Of a DNA stretch of 64,000 nt, positions 54,562-62,716 are shown in pieces (position 1 is the first letter of the stretch; the number at the start of each line of letters is the position of its first letter). The notes under the pieces were generated by a model. It was not told the origin of the DNA. It saw only the letters and a list, made by a program, of their open reading frames with translations, and made no database searches. A program made the position numbers and the translations under genes. Source of the DNA: JADJGC01 sp964576925 (GTDB taxonomy: Bacteria; Zixibacteria; MSB-5A5; CAIYYT01). Where the stretch lies: the NCBI GenBank assembly GCA_964576925.1, contig CAZNWJ010000001.1, forward strand, positions 558,001-622,000. Reading direction: 5' to 3'.

Positions 54562-55373
54562 AACCCCGCAAGAGCCTCGGCCAGAATTTCCTGATTAATG
54601 CCCACGCGGCAAAACGCATTGTCCAACTCTTGGCCCCGAGAACAAACGAAACAGTCATCGAGATCGGCGGCGGCCGCGGCGATCTGACCGTGCACCTGGC
54701 AGCAACCGGCGCGAGACTTTACGTGCTCGAACTGGATCGAGCCCTGGCGGACATGCTCGTCACGCGCTTCGCCGGCCGGCAGAATCTACAAGTCATCGCA
54801 ACGGATGTCCTGCAATTTGACCCGGCATCACTACCAGATATCGGAGAAGAGATCAAGGTCGTCGGCAATCTGCCGTACAACATCACTTCGCCGATTCTCG
54901 AGTGGTTGATCAATCATCGTGATCGATTTTCTGAGGCCGTTGTCATGATGCAGAAGGAAGTTGCCCTGAGGTTGAACGCTTCTCCCGGAGGAAGAGATTT
55001 CGGGTCGCTGACCGTTTTCGTGCAGTTGTTCTATGATGTGCAACGGGCATTCGACCTCAAACCCGGCTCGTTCTTTCCGGCGCCGCAGGTCTCATCGAGC
55101 GTCGTCCATCTGAAGCGGCGTCCAGTGCAGTTGGTATCCGACGAGGAATTTCCCGCTCTGCGGCGACTGACGGCTGCGTGTTTCCGGTGGCGACGCAAGC
55201 AACTGCTGCGTATCTTGCGCGAGGAGTACAGCCTTTCACCGGAAGTTGCAGCCCGCATCTGCGAGGATCTCGATATCTCCGTTCGCGCGCGTCCGGAGCA
55301 GTTGGCGGTCGCGCAATTTGTGGAGTTGGCCAAACTGCTGGAATGCCACAAATCAGATCGTTCGCCCTCTTAG
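54558..55373 (+). CDS. rsmA: 16S rRNA dimethyladenosine transferase
   Basis: The product has 271 residues. The family start KPRKSLGQNFLIN is followed by motif I VIEIGGGRGDLTVHLA and the catalytic NLPYNITSP. It dimethylates two adjacent adenines near the 3' end of 16S rRNA (the KsgA sites). Its ATG lies within the TatD stop, and its end overlaps the next gene by 31 bases. Confidence 0.95.
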   Translation: MKPRKSLGQNFLINAHAAKRIVQLLAPRTNETVIEIGGGRGDLTVHLAATGARLYVLELDRALADMLVTRFAGRQNLQVIATDVLQFDPASLPDIGEEIKVVGNLPYNITSPILEWLINHRDRFSEAVVMMQKEVALRLNASPGGRDFGSLTVFVQLFYDVQRAFDLKPGSFFPAPQVSSSVVHLKRRPVQLVSDEEFPALRRLTAACFRWRRKQLLRILREEYSLSPEVAARICEDLDISVRARPEQLAVAQFVELAKLLECHKSDRSPS

Positions 55374-57160
55374 TAGTTCTGATGCTCACCGGGCTCGCGG
55401 CCCGGGCTAACGCCATTTACCTGGCTCTCGATTTCTCCATTGATCGCCAAACCTATAGCTGGGCAGATTCGCTGTCGGTGAATCAAGCGCTCGGTGCCAG
55501 GGGTGTGTTCGAGCTCTTCAATCGATCTGGCGCCACGCTCTTTCGCGAATCGATTTTCGGAGAGGGCGGCGATCGCTGGCAGAAAAGCGCCGTCACCCAA
55601 GGCAAGTGCAGTTATCGACTGAGTTCTCGCGTCAGCGCCGGAATTTCATTGTCTCAGGATTTTGACCGCCTTGAGGAAAAGCGCTTCATCGGCAATCGGC
55701 TGTTTCTGACCAACAGCTACCACGGCGAACGGTTTACCCTCAATCACAGCGGCGGGCTGCTCTTTGAAGAGCGGAAATTCGAGCCGCAGCGAAATCGAGA
55801 AACAGGGTTGGGCTATGAAGCAAAGATAAGTTTTGTGCCAGTCGGCCCGCGCTGGGGAGTGGCCCGGTTGGAGGGCGAGATTACGACACCGCGCCAAACG
55901 CCGCGCCGCATGATCTCGCTCGGCTACGATTTGGCGAATCTCATATTTCGAAGCGATACCCTGAGCCTCAGCGGCAACCAGTCTTTCAGCTTGCGTAAGT
56001 ACTTCCCGTCGACTGGAACGTTCGAGTCAATTGCACGACAGTCCAGTGAGCAACGTCGCTGGGACCTCGCAGCCTCGAAAGCACTGCCGCTCGCAACGCG
56101 CTTCAATGTTGAGGCGGCTTATCGCTACGATCGCTATGACTATGAGTATGAGGGGGCAGAGCAGGGCTTCATTCGCCAAAACGACAATCTGACCTCTGTC
56201 CTGGAGTATCAATTTGGGCTGTCGCGAGTGTTCTATGATCGATTTGACTGTCAGCTTGCCTACCTGTTTAATCGCACGGATGAAGACTTCGGTTCGAGCT
56301 TGACGAACCAGTTGTCGGAGACGGGGCAGCTTACGGCACGAATGCTATGGCAGGCAACGCGCGCGGACACGATTGAATTGAGCGGCCAGATCGGCGTAAC
56401 TTCGTACTTCGCACCAACAAATTCAGCCTTCTTCGCTGATCGCGATCGTGCGGCTCGCCTGGCCTCGTTTCGCGCCGTGCATCGTTTCAGCGATTTCCTC
56501 ACCGGCGTCGTCGACGGTAGCGCCCGCGAACTCCACCTCGTTTACATCTCCGGTTCTCTCTCGGCAAATAACAACATCAACAATGTCTATATCTTGAATC
56601 CGTCTCTGGTTTGGCGACCGATCAGCGCCGTGACCCTTCACCAGAATTACCAGATGCATGCCAACTACATCTACTATGAATTCGAGAAAAACGCCGTCAG
56701 CGAGCGCAATACATTGTACCGGCGCGCCAATCTCGTTAATACGCTTGCCATTAAGATGTCGCCTCGTTTCGATCTGGTTGTGGAGTACGCCTATCGCTTC
56801 GAGGATTTCGGACGACTGATCTGGGAGGATCAATGGAAGCAGCAAGTGAGCTGGGACCGTCGCACGCATCGGCCGCGACTGGGGGTTGAGTATCGGCCGG
56901 TTCGTGGCTTCCGCTTCTATCCGTATGCCTCCTACGAATGGCAGACTTTCTACGATCACCTTTTTGATCCTGAGTCGACTCTGGGCCGCCGGGTTCAGTC
57001 CGATGAATTGCAGCGTAGACTCATCGGGTTCGAGCTGCAATGGACGATGTCCGCTAACTCGTATGTTGATTGCCGTCTTGAACGCCGTGTGCAGGAATAC
57101 CAGAAGCAGCGCAGCCAGGATTACGACGTGTTTACCATCACACTCAAGAGGTACCTATGA
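55343..57160 (+). CDS. Outer-membrane beta-barrel-like protein
   Basis: The product has 605 residues. The signal peptide begins MPQIRSFALLVVLMLTGLAARANA. The remainder is a series of long, Tyr/Arg/Phe-rich amphipathic strands with turns (for example YRYDRYDYEYEG, RFYPYASYEWQTFYDH), as in large outer-membrane barrels. I find no known motif. The ATG at 55343 starts 31 bases before rsmA ends. Its position directly before two lipoproteins suggests that the three products act together. Confidence 0.7.
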   Translation: MPQIRSFALLVVLMLTGLAARANAIYLALDFSIDRQTYSWADSLSVNQALGARGVFELFNRSGATLFRESIFGEGGDRWQKSAVTQGKCSYRLSSRVSAGISLSQDFDRLEEKRFIGNRLFLTNSYHGERFTLNHSGGLLFEERKFEPQRNRETGLGYEAKISFVPVGPRWGVARLEGEITTPRQTPRRMISLGYDLANLIFRSDTLSLSGNQSFSLRKYFPSTGTFESIARQSSEQRRWDLAASKALPLATRFNVEAAYRYDRYDYEYEGAEQGFIRQNDNLTSVLEYQFGLSRVFYDRFDCQLAYLFNRTDEDFGSSLTNQLSETGQLTARMLWQATRADTIELSGQIGVTSYFAPTNSAFFADRDRAARLASFRAVHRFSDFLTGVVDGSARELHLVYISGSLSANNNINNVYILNPSLVWRPISAVTLHQNYQMHANYIYYEFEKNAVSERNTLYRRANLVNTLAIKMSPRFDLVVEYAYRFEDFGRLIWEDQWKQQVSWDRRTHRPRLGVEYRPVRGFRFYPYASYEWQTFYDHLFDPESTLGRRVQSDELQRRLIGFELQWTMSANSYVDCRLERRVQEYQKQRSQDYDVFTITLKRYL

Positions 57161-57741
57161 TGGCAAGATTCATTTTCCCATTGTTGCTCTCGCTGGTGTT
57201 GTTGACCTCTTGTGCCAAGAACCCGTTCTCAACGCGCGACAGTGAGGATCCGACCGGCCGGGTCGGGACGTTCATTCCGCCGACAGCCCCGCAGATCGTG
57301 CTTGAAAATTTGCGTTTCTCCTACAATGAACTCGTCATCGGCAACTTTACGCAGTGCCTCGACAGCAGCTTCACGTTTCGCTTCGACTTCCTGCAGACTC
57401 TCCCTGGCGACACCTCCTGGAGCTATGTCCAAGAGGTCAACCTGACGACCAAGATGTTCAACGAGTTTAGCGCGGAGAAAGCGTTGCGCAAGATCACGAT
57501 CGAGTTCACTCCTCAGCAAGAACAACCTGATCTGATACTCGATACGACTGCCACTCTGATCCGTTCCTATGTGTTGACCATCGCCGACACGCTGGGAACC
57601 GTGCAGCAGAATTTCCAGGGAATCGCCCGTTTTGATCTCGTGGAAAGTGCGTTTAACTTCTGGTCGTTACGCCGGTGGGAAGACTTGCATCTCGACCTCG
57701 ACATTTCATCTTGGGCGGAGTTTAAGAATGCTTATCGCTAA
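57157..57741 (+). CDS. Lipoprotein (first of tandem pair)
   Basis: The product has 194 residues. The signal peptide ends in the lipobox LLTSC. The core includes VLENLRFSYNELVIGNFTQCLDSSFTFRF and extended beta segments, an NTF2-like or lipocalin-like small domain. Clearly homologous to the next gene (QCLDSSFTFRF versus NCLDEQFIFRY, in the same place). The ATG overlaps the barrel stop by four bases. Function unknown. Confidence 0.78.
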   Translation: MMARFIFPLLLSLVLLTSCAKNPFSTRDSEDPTGRVGTFIPPTAPQIVLENLRFSYNELVIGNFTQCLDSSFTFRFDFLQTLPGDTSWSYVQEVNLTTKMFNEFSAEKALRKITIEFTPQQEQPDLILDTTATLIRSYVLTIADTLGTVQQNFQGIARFDLVESAFNFWSLRRWEDLHLDLDISSWAEFKNAYR

Positions 57742-58294
57742 GCGACATCTGGCCTGTCTGCGCCCACTCCTGATGCTGGCCACCCTGGCGACAATTGCGT
57801 GTCAGAACCCGTTCGCGCCGGCGGTTGTCGGTCCCTCGCGCGTTGTGCCGATTGTCCGACAAACGGCTCCCGACTCGGTGCTGCACAATTTCAAGTACGC
57901 GTACGAGCACAACGATATCGACGTGTACGAAAACTGCCTCGACGAGCAGTTTATTTTCCGCTACATTGACCAGGACCGTACCGGACAAATCGAACAGGTT
58001 GAAATCCCGCGTGACGGCCCGTCAGGCGATGTGGCACGCACTGAACGCCTCTTCAAGCTTTTTGACGAAATCCGCCTCGATTCCTGGGTTCCGATCTTCG
58101 ACCGTCAAGAGCCTTCCGGTAGCGAGATCTGGGAGGTTTATCGCGTGTACTTCAATCTCTCGGTCAAGGATCTCGACGGGGATTTTGGCTTCGAATTCTA
58201 TGAAGCAGTCGGTGTGGCTGAGTTCAAGTTCCGCAAGTCCCCTTCTGACAGCCTCTATCGCATCGTCGTCTGGGACGATCGCTCGAACCAATAA
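57728..58294 (+). CDS. Lipoprotein (second of tandem pair)
   Basis: The product has 188 residues with lipobox ATIACQNPF. The region PDSVLHNFKYAYEHNDIDVY followed by NCLDEQFIFRY is homologous to the preceding lipoprotein. C-terminal strands (WEVYRVYFNLSVKD, GVAEFKFRK) give an NTF2-like outline. The ATG lies 14 bases inside the end of the first. Together with the barrel they form an operon tail of unknown role. Confidence 0.75.
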   Translation: MLIAKRHLACLRPLLMLATLATIACQNPFAPAVVGPSRVVPIVRQTAPDSVLHNFKYAYEHNDIDVYENCLDEQFIFRYIDQDRTGQIEQVEIPRDGPSGDVARTERLFKLFDEIRLDSWVPIFDRQEPSGSEIWEVYRVYFNLSVKDLDGDFGFEFYEAVGVAEFKFRKSPSDSLYRIVVWDDRSNQ

Positions 58295-58297
58295 TCG

Positions 58298-58446
58298 GTC
58301 CCACCCGAAAGATCGGTGGGACAGACATTCTTGTCTGTCGTAGCCGGAGTTCGTCATTCGTCGTGCCCGTAATCGGGTGCCCCACCGCTTGCGGTGGGAG
58401 AATCGCAATCATGACGCGAGCAGTCAGACAAGAATGTCTGACCTAC
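58298..58446. repeat. Cluster of four short palindromes between lipoprotein and M16 genes
   Basis: GTCCCACC/GGTGGGAC (58298-58322), GACAGACA/TGTCTGTC (58320-58339), CCCACCGC/GCGGTGGG (58382-58397) and GTCAGACA/TGTCTGAC (58423-58442) each form eight-base stems. The last, read on the minus strand as GTAGGTCAGACATTC, provides the TAG stop codon of the M16 gene. They resemble the GTAGGTCAG-type elements at 61159 and 62544. Confidence 0.7.
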
Positions 58447-61043
58447 TGTACCGGCGCGCCCACCGTGGCCAATACGTAGTTCTTCGTATCAAAGTAAGTC
58501 TGCGCGGCCTTCCTGATATCCGCCGGCGTGAGCTTCTTCATCGCAGCGATTAAGTCATCTTCGCCGTCGTAGCGGCCAGACAGAAATTGGTTCACGGCCA
58601 TGTAAAACGCCTGATTCACGCGAGAAAGACGCGCGGTCAGTTGCGAGCCCCAGAGCGAGTTCACGGCCCGCTCGAGTTCCTCGGCAGAGACTTCGTGATT
58701 TCTCAGTGAGTCGATCTCGCTCAGGATTCCGTTTTTCGCCCGGTCGTAGTTTTCGACACCGGTCCCCATCACCGCAGTAAACCAGCCGAAGTCGCGATCA
58801 AAACTGACTCCTGCACCGACTCGGTAGGCCAGTCCCTGTTTCTCGCGCAGGTTCTGTCCAAGGCGCGTGGAAAGTATATCGGCCGCAACTCGCAGTGCCA
58901 CGGCATCGGGGTTAGACGCGCCGCAGATCGCGTTGCCGATGTACATATAGGCTTGCTTCTTTTCCATTGGCTTGTTCTCGCTCAAGACACCGGCTACGGT
59001 TACTGGCTTCGCGGAGGCTTTGGTCATTTCGCGCGCCGGAAGGTCTCCGAACGCAGCCTCGATCTTACCCATCATCGTTTCAGCCTGGAGGTCGGTGCAC
59101 ACGGCCAGAATCAGGTTACTCGCCGAGTAGTAAGATGCGTGATAATCACGCAGGTCCTTGGGGGTAATCGATCCGAGCGATCTCATCGTGCCGGTTTCAG
59201 GGTTGGCGAATGGCGAATCTTTGAACAAGAGTTCGTAATAGAGATTCTTGGCCTGATCGGAGGTCGAACCCGTTTGCATTCCGAGAATCCCCATGACCTC
59301 TTGCCGCACTTGTTCGACTTCATCATCGGCGAATGTCGGATACTTGATCATTTCGGAGAGCAGCTCAATCCCTCGATCGGTGAAATCGGAGATCGTCTCA
59401 AACTTCACGAACGAGAACTGCCGCGAAGTGTACCGATCGTCGTACGGAATGTATGGGTTATCGTTCGTCGTGAGGTTGGCGCCGATCTCAGCCAGGGCGC
59501 GCGAAAGCTGGTCTTTCGTGTAGTTTCTGGTGCCGTGTGCGAGCATGCGGTTTACGAAATCAGTGATTCCTGCTTTGCCCGCCGGTTCACTGCCGGCGCG
59601 GTCTTTGCCCAGTACCATGAACGCTTGCACCTGCGAATAAGCGTTTGACTTGACGATGACTTCCAGTCCGTTCGGCAGGGTCTTGTGTGCATATTGGCTG
59701 GTGATCTTCGCCGCTCCCGCAGACTCGCTTTCCTCGAACGGCTTTACGACCGTTGCGACATAATTGTATGGCCTGAAGTATTTCGCCGCGACGCGTTTGA
59801 CATCCGCCGGAGTCACTTTCTCGAGATTGGCCGTAAGGTTGTCGATGAAGTCGTATCCGGTCGAGACCATCAGCGGTGCGATCTGGAATCCATAGTAGTG
59901 AAGCTTCTCTTTTAGGTAGATTTCGCTCGTCTTGGCACTGGTGACAACCGCCTTGATATCCGCCACTGTCGGCTGCCAGTTGGCGATTGTTTGCTCCATC
60001 GTCTGATTCAACAGCGTCACGATTCGGTCAATGTTTTTCACCGAGTCGGTCTTGATCGAGATGTCAAACACCGTGAAGTCTTTCTGAGTATTGATCCCGG
60101 CCCCAACCGACTGTGTCAGGGTACCGCCTTCGTCAACCAGTACCTTGCGCAGCGGCGACACACCGTCGGAGTTGAGCAACTCGTTGAGCACGTGGAAGGC
60201 ATAATAGTCGGGGTCATTCCACAGTGGCCCGCGCGACGAGAAGGTCAGATGGCAGCTTTTCGTTTCCATTTCTTGGGTGACGACCTTCTTCTCGTCGGGA
60301 ATCGTGACAGCAAAAGCCGGCACCGGCGGTATCGGCTTGGCCGTGGCGGCGCCGAAATACTGGCGGTACTTTTTGGCCATCTCTGCTGTGTTGAAATCGC
60401 CAATAACCAGCGCGACCATGTTGTTGGGCGCATAATAGGTCTGATAGTATTCGAGGATCTCTTCGCGGGTGACGGTGTTGATCAGATTCTCGTATCCCAG
60501 TACCGGACGGGCATATGGCGTGCCCGCATACACGATCGATTGATGGAAATCGTCGACTAGATCATCGATTCGGTCGTGGCTCTGGCGGATTTCCTCGATT
60601 ACAATCTTGCGTTCCTTTGGGAATTTTTCGTCGGGAAGGATTGAGTTGAAAAGCTGGTCTGATTGCACATCCAGCCCGTGATCGATGTACTCCGTCGGCA
60701 TCAGGACGAGGTAGGCCGTGAGATCCTTGCGGGTAAAGGCATTGATATATCCGCCGTGCCGCTCAATCAGGTCGTCGAGTTGTTCCTGCGACTTGGTCTT
60801 GGTGCCGTTGAACAGCAAGTGCTCAAGGAAGTGAGTTGCGCCGTTGTTGAATTCGTTCTCGTAACGCGCCCCGGCATTGACGAAGACGATCGAGGTAATC
60901 ATCGGCGAAGAGTGATTCTCGACGAAAATCGCCTGCAATCCGTTCTCAAACGTAACTTTCGTTGAAGGCAAACCACCGAGCGCGAAGACGGCGTTGAGCA
61001 GAACAAAGGTCAGGGCGACCAGGGTTATCTGACGCAAATTCAC
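58443..61043 (-). CDS. Exported M16 zinc peptidase, two-domain
   Basis: The product has 866 residues. A signal peptide (residues 1-21) is followed by an active M16 domain with the inverted zinc motif HFLEHLLFNGT and the downstream Glu in IVIEEIRQSHDR. A second M16 domain after about residue 450 has lost the HxxEH motif (NRMLAHGTRN), as expected for the partner half. Such fused enzymes are periplasmic peptidases of the PqqL/insulinase type. GTG start with AAGGAG upstream. Confidence 0.93.
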   Translation of the reverse strand: MNLRQITLVALTFVLLNAVFALGGLPSTKVTFENGLQAIFVENHSSPMITSIVFVNAGARYENEFNNGATHFLEHLLFNGTKTKSQEQLDDLIERHGGYINAFTRKDLTAYLVLMPTEYIDHGLDVQSDQLFNSILPDEKFPKERKIVIEEIRQSHDRIDDLVDDFHQSIVYAGTPYARPVLGYENLINTVTREEILEYYQTYYAPNNMVALVIGDFNTAEMAKKYRQYFGAATAKPIPPVPAFAVTIPDEKKVVTQEMETKSCHLTFSSRGPLWNDPDYYAFHVLNELLNSDGVSPLRKVLVDEGGTLTQSVGAGINTQKDFTVFDISIKTDSVKNIDRIVTLLNQTMEQTIANWQPTVADIKAVVTSAKTSEIYLKEKLHYYGFQIAPLMVSTGYDFIDNLTANLEKVTPADVKRVAAKYFRPYNYVATVVKPFEESESAGAAKITSQYAHKTLPNGLEVIVKSNAYSQVQAFMVLGKDRAGSEPAGKAGITDFVNRMLAHGTRNYTKDQLSRALAEIGANLTTNDNPYIPYDDRYTSRQFSFVKFETISDFTDRGIELLSEMIKYPTFADDEVEQVRQEVMGILGMQTGSTSDQAKNLYYELLFKDSPFANPETGTMRSLGSITPKDLRDYHASYYSASNLILAVCTDLQAETMMGKIEAAFGDLPAREMTKASAKPVTVAGVLSENKPMEKKQAYMYIGNAICGASNPDAVALRVAADILSTRLGQNLREKQGLAYRVGAGVSFDRDFGWFTAVMGTGVENYDRAKNGILSEIDSLRNHEVSAEELERAVNSLWGSQLTARLSRVNQAFYMAVNQFLSGRYDGEDDLIAAMKKLTPADIRKAAQTYFDTKNYVLATVGAPVQ

Positions 61044-61158
61044 TTATCTCTCCTTGAGTTAGGGCACAATAGCTGCGCAAAATCAACCCTGTGAAGCGGG
61101 TCGAGTCAAGAAGATATTCAAATCGGGACGGTTTCGTGTCACGCTTCTGTCAGGTGTT

Positions 61159-61185
61159 GTAGGTCAGGATCCCCGCGATCCTGAC
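61159..61185. repeat. GTAGGTCAGGATC palindrome, copy 1
   Basis: GTCAGGATC (61163-61171) and GATCCTGAC (61177-61185) form a nine-base stem around CCCGC. It lies 133 bases before recA. Confidence 0.7.
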
Positions 61186-61229
61186 GTTTTGGGACTCTGA
61201 TGACCCCTCCAAAAGTGATTTCGCCGCCC

Positions 61230-61259
61230 TTGACTTTGGATTGCCGGCTGCTGTTATTT
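61230..61259 (+). promoter_or_regulatory. Candidate promoter of recA
   Basis: TTGACT (61230-61235) and TTATTT (61254-61259) are 18 bases apart. I looked for a LexA box in GAAC-N4-GTTC or CTGT-N8-ACAG form and saw none. Confidence 0.4.
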
Positions 61260-61318
61260 GAACCGAGACGTGTTACTGCGCCCAGCGGCGCGATCATCAA
61301 GAAAGGTAGGTTAGTCCT

Positions 61319-62335
61319 ATGGCTGGCGACGGCAAGGCCAAAGCGCTCGATGCAGCGTTATCACAGATAGAAAAACAATTCGGGAAGGGCTCGATTATGC
61401 GCCTCGGCGCTCTGGGCGCGATCGAACCGATTCCGGTGATTTCGACCGGTTCGCTCTCGCTCGATTTGGCGCTCGGGATCGGCGGCGTGCCGCGCGGTCG
61501 CGTCATTGAGCTGTACGGCCCGGAGTCCTCCGGCAAGACCACCCTGGCACTGCATATCATCGCCCAGGCCCAGAGAGTGGGCGGAACGGTAGCGTTTATC
61601 GACGCCGAGCATGCGCTCGATGCCGCCTATGCCAAGAAACTCGGCGTGGATACCGACAACATGTTGATCTCCCAGCCCGACACCGGCGAGCAGGCACTCG
61701 AAATCACCGAGACCCTGGTGCGCTCCGGCGCGGTCGATGCTATCGTGATCGACTCGGTGGCGGCACTCGTTCCCAAGGCGGAAATCGACGGCGAAATGGG
61801 CGATTCGCACATGGGCTTGCAGGCGCGGCTGATGTCGCAGGCGCTGCGTAAACTCACCGGCACGGTCTCCAAATCAAAGACCTGTGTGATTTTCATCAAC
61901 CAGATCCGCATGAAAATCGGCGTCATGTTTGGCAACCCCGAAACCACCACCGGCGGCAACGCGCTGAAATTCTATTCCTCGGTGCGCATGGATATCCGTC
62001 GCATTTCCTCGCTGAAAGAGGGCGACGAAGTGATCGGCAGCCGCGTGCGCGTGCGCGTAGTCAAGAACAAGGTCGCGCCGCCGTTCAAGGAAGCCGAATT
62101 CGACATCATGTTCGGCACCGGCATAAATTACGAGGGCGAATTGCTCGACATCGGCACGACGCACAATCTAATCCAGAAAAGTGGCACGTGGTTCTCCTAT
62201 GGTGATGAACGGATGGGCCAGGGCCGCGAAAACGCCCGGGCGTTTCTGATCAACAACCCCGACATCAAAGAGAAACTCAAGAGCTCGATTTTGGAGAAGG
62301 TCGGCTTGGCGACGAATGGGCATAAGGAAGAGTAG
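61319..62335 (+). CDS. recA: Recombinase A
   Basis: The product has 338 residues. Walker A is GPESSGKTT (67-75). ALSQIEKQFGKGSIMRLG opens the protein, and VGVMFGNPETTTGGNALKFYSS, the L2 loop, is intact. Performs strand exchange in recombination and activates the SOS response. AAAGGTAGG lies before the ATG. The TAG stop directly abuts a palindromic repeat. Confidence 0.97.
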   Translation: MAGDGKAKALDAALSQIEKQFGKGSIMRLGALGAIEPIPVISTGSLSLDLALGIGGVPRGRVIELYGPESSGKTTLALHIIAQAQRVGGTVAFIDAEHALDAAYAKKLGVDTDNMLISQPDTGEQALEITETLVRSGAVDAIVIDSVAALVPKAEIDGEMGDSHMGLQARLMSQALRKLTGTVSKSKTCVIFINQIRMKIGVMFGNPETTTGGNALKFYSSVRMDIRRISSLKEGDEVIGSRVRVRVVKNKVAPPFKEAEFDIMFGTGINYEGELLDIGTTHNLIQKSGTWFSYGDERMGQGRENARAFLINNPDIKEKLKSSILEKVGLATNGHKEE

Positions 62336-62336
62336 G

Positions 62337-62662
62337 GGCGACCCTTTTGGTCGCCGAGTTCGTAGGTCGGGTTCCGAGCGTTACTGCCTCTGTGCTTTCG
62401 CGAAACAAGTTGGCAGCGAGAAACCCGACACCGTTTTCGCTTGATTTAGCGTCGGGTCACATTCCGCGCAAACCGTTTGCTTCATCGACCCCGATTAGTA
62501 TGCGCGCGGCACAAGACCCAACGCAACTCTCTCTGCGCAGATTGTAGGTCAGGATCCCTTGCGATCCTGACAATCGTTGAAGCCCGTCGGTCACGTCAGG
62601 ATCGCAGGGATCCTGACCTACGAATAGCAACGATTTTGGCTATTCCCCCTTAGCAAAGGGGG
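62337..62662. repeat. Intergenic cluster of short palindromic repeats
   Basis: This region holds GGCGACC/GGTCGCC (62337-62355) touching the recA stop; GTCGGGTT/AACCCGAC (62366-62429); GTAGGTCAGGATC/GATCCTGAC copy 2 (62544-62571); copy 3 in opposite orientation (62595-62621, GTCAGGATC...GATCCTGACCTAC); and CCCCCTT/AAGGGGG (62645-62662). These resemble extragenic palindromic elements. No gene is present. Confidence 0.75.
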
Positions 62663-62716
62663 TTAGGGGGTTGTATTCACGCTATCGAAAGAAACGCAGG
62701 CAGGCAAACCCGGCCC

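Noticed and set aside
61186..61318. LexA/SOS box ahead of recA
   Set aside because: No GAAC-N4-GTTC or CTGT-N8-ACAG type palindrome was found; GAACCGAGACGTGTTA is only a loose resemblance.
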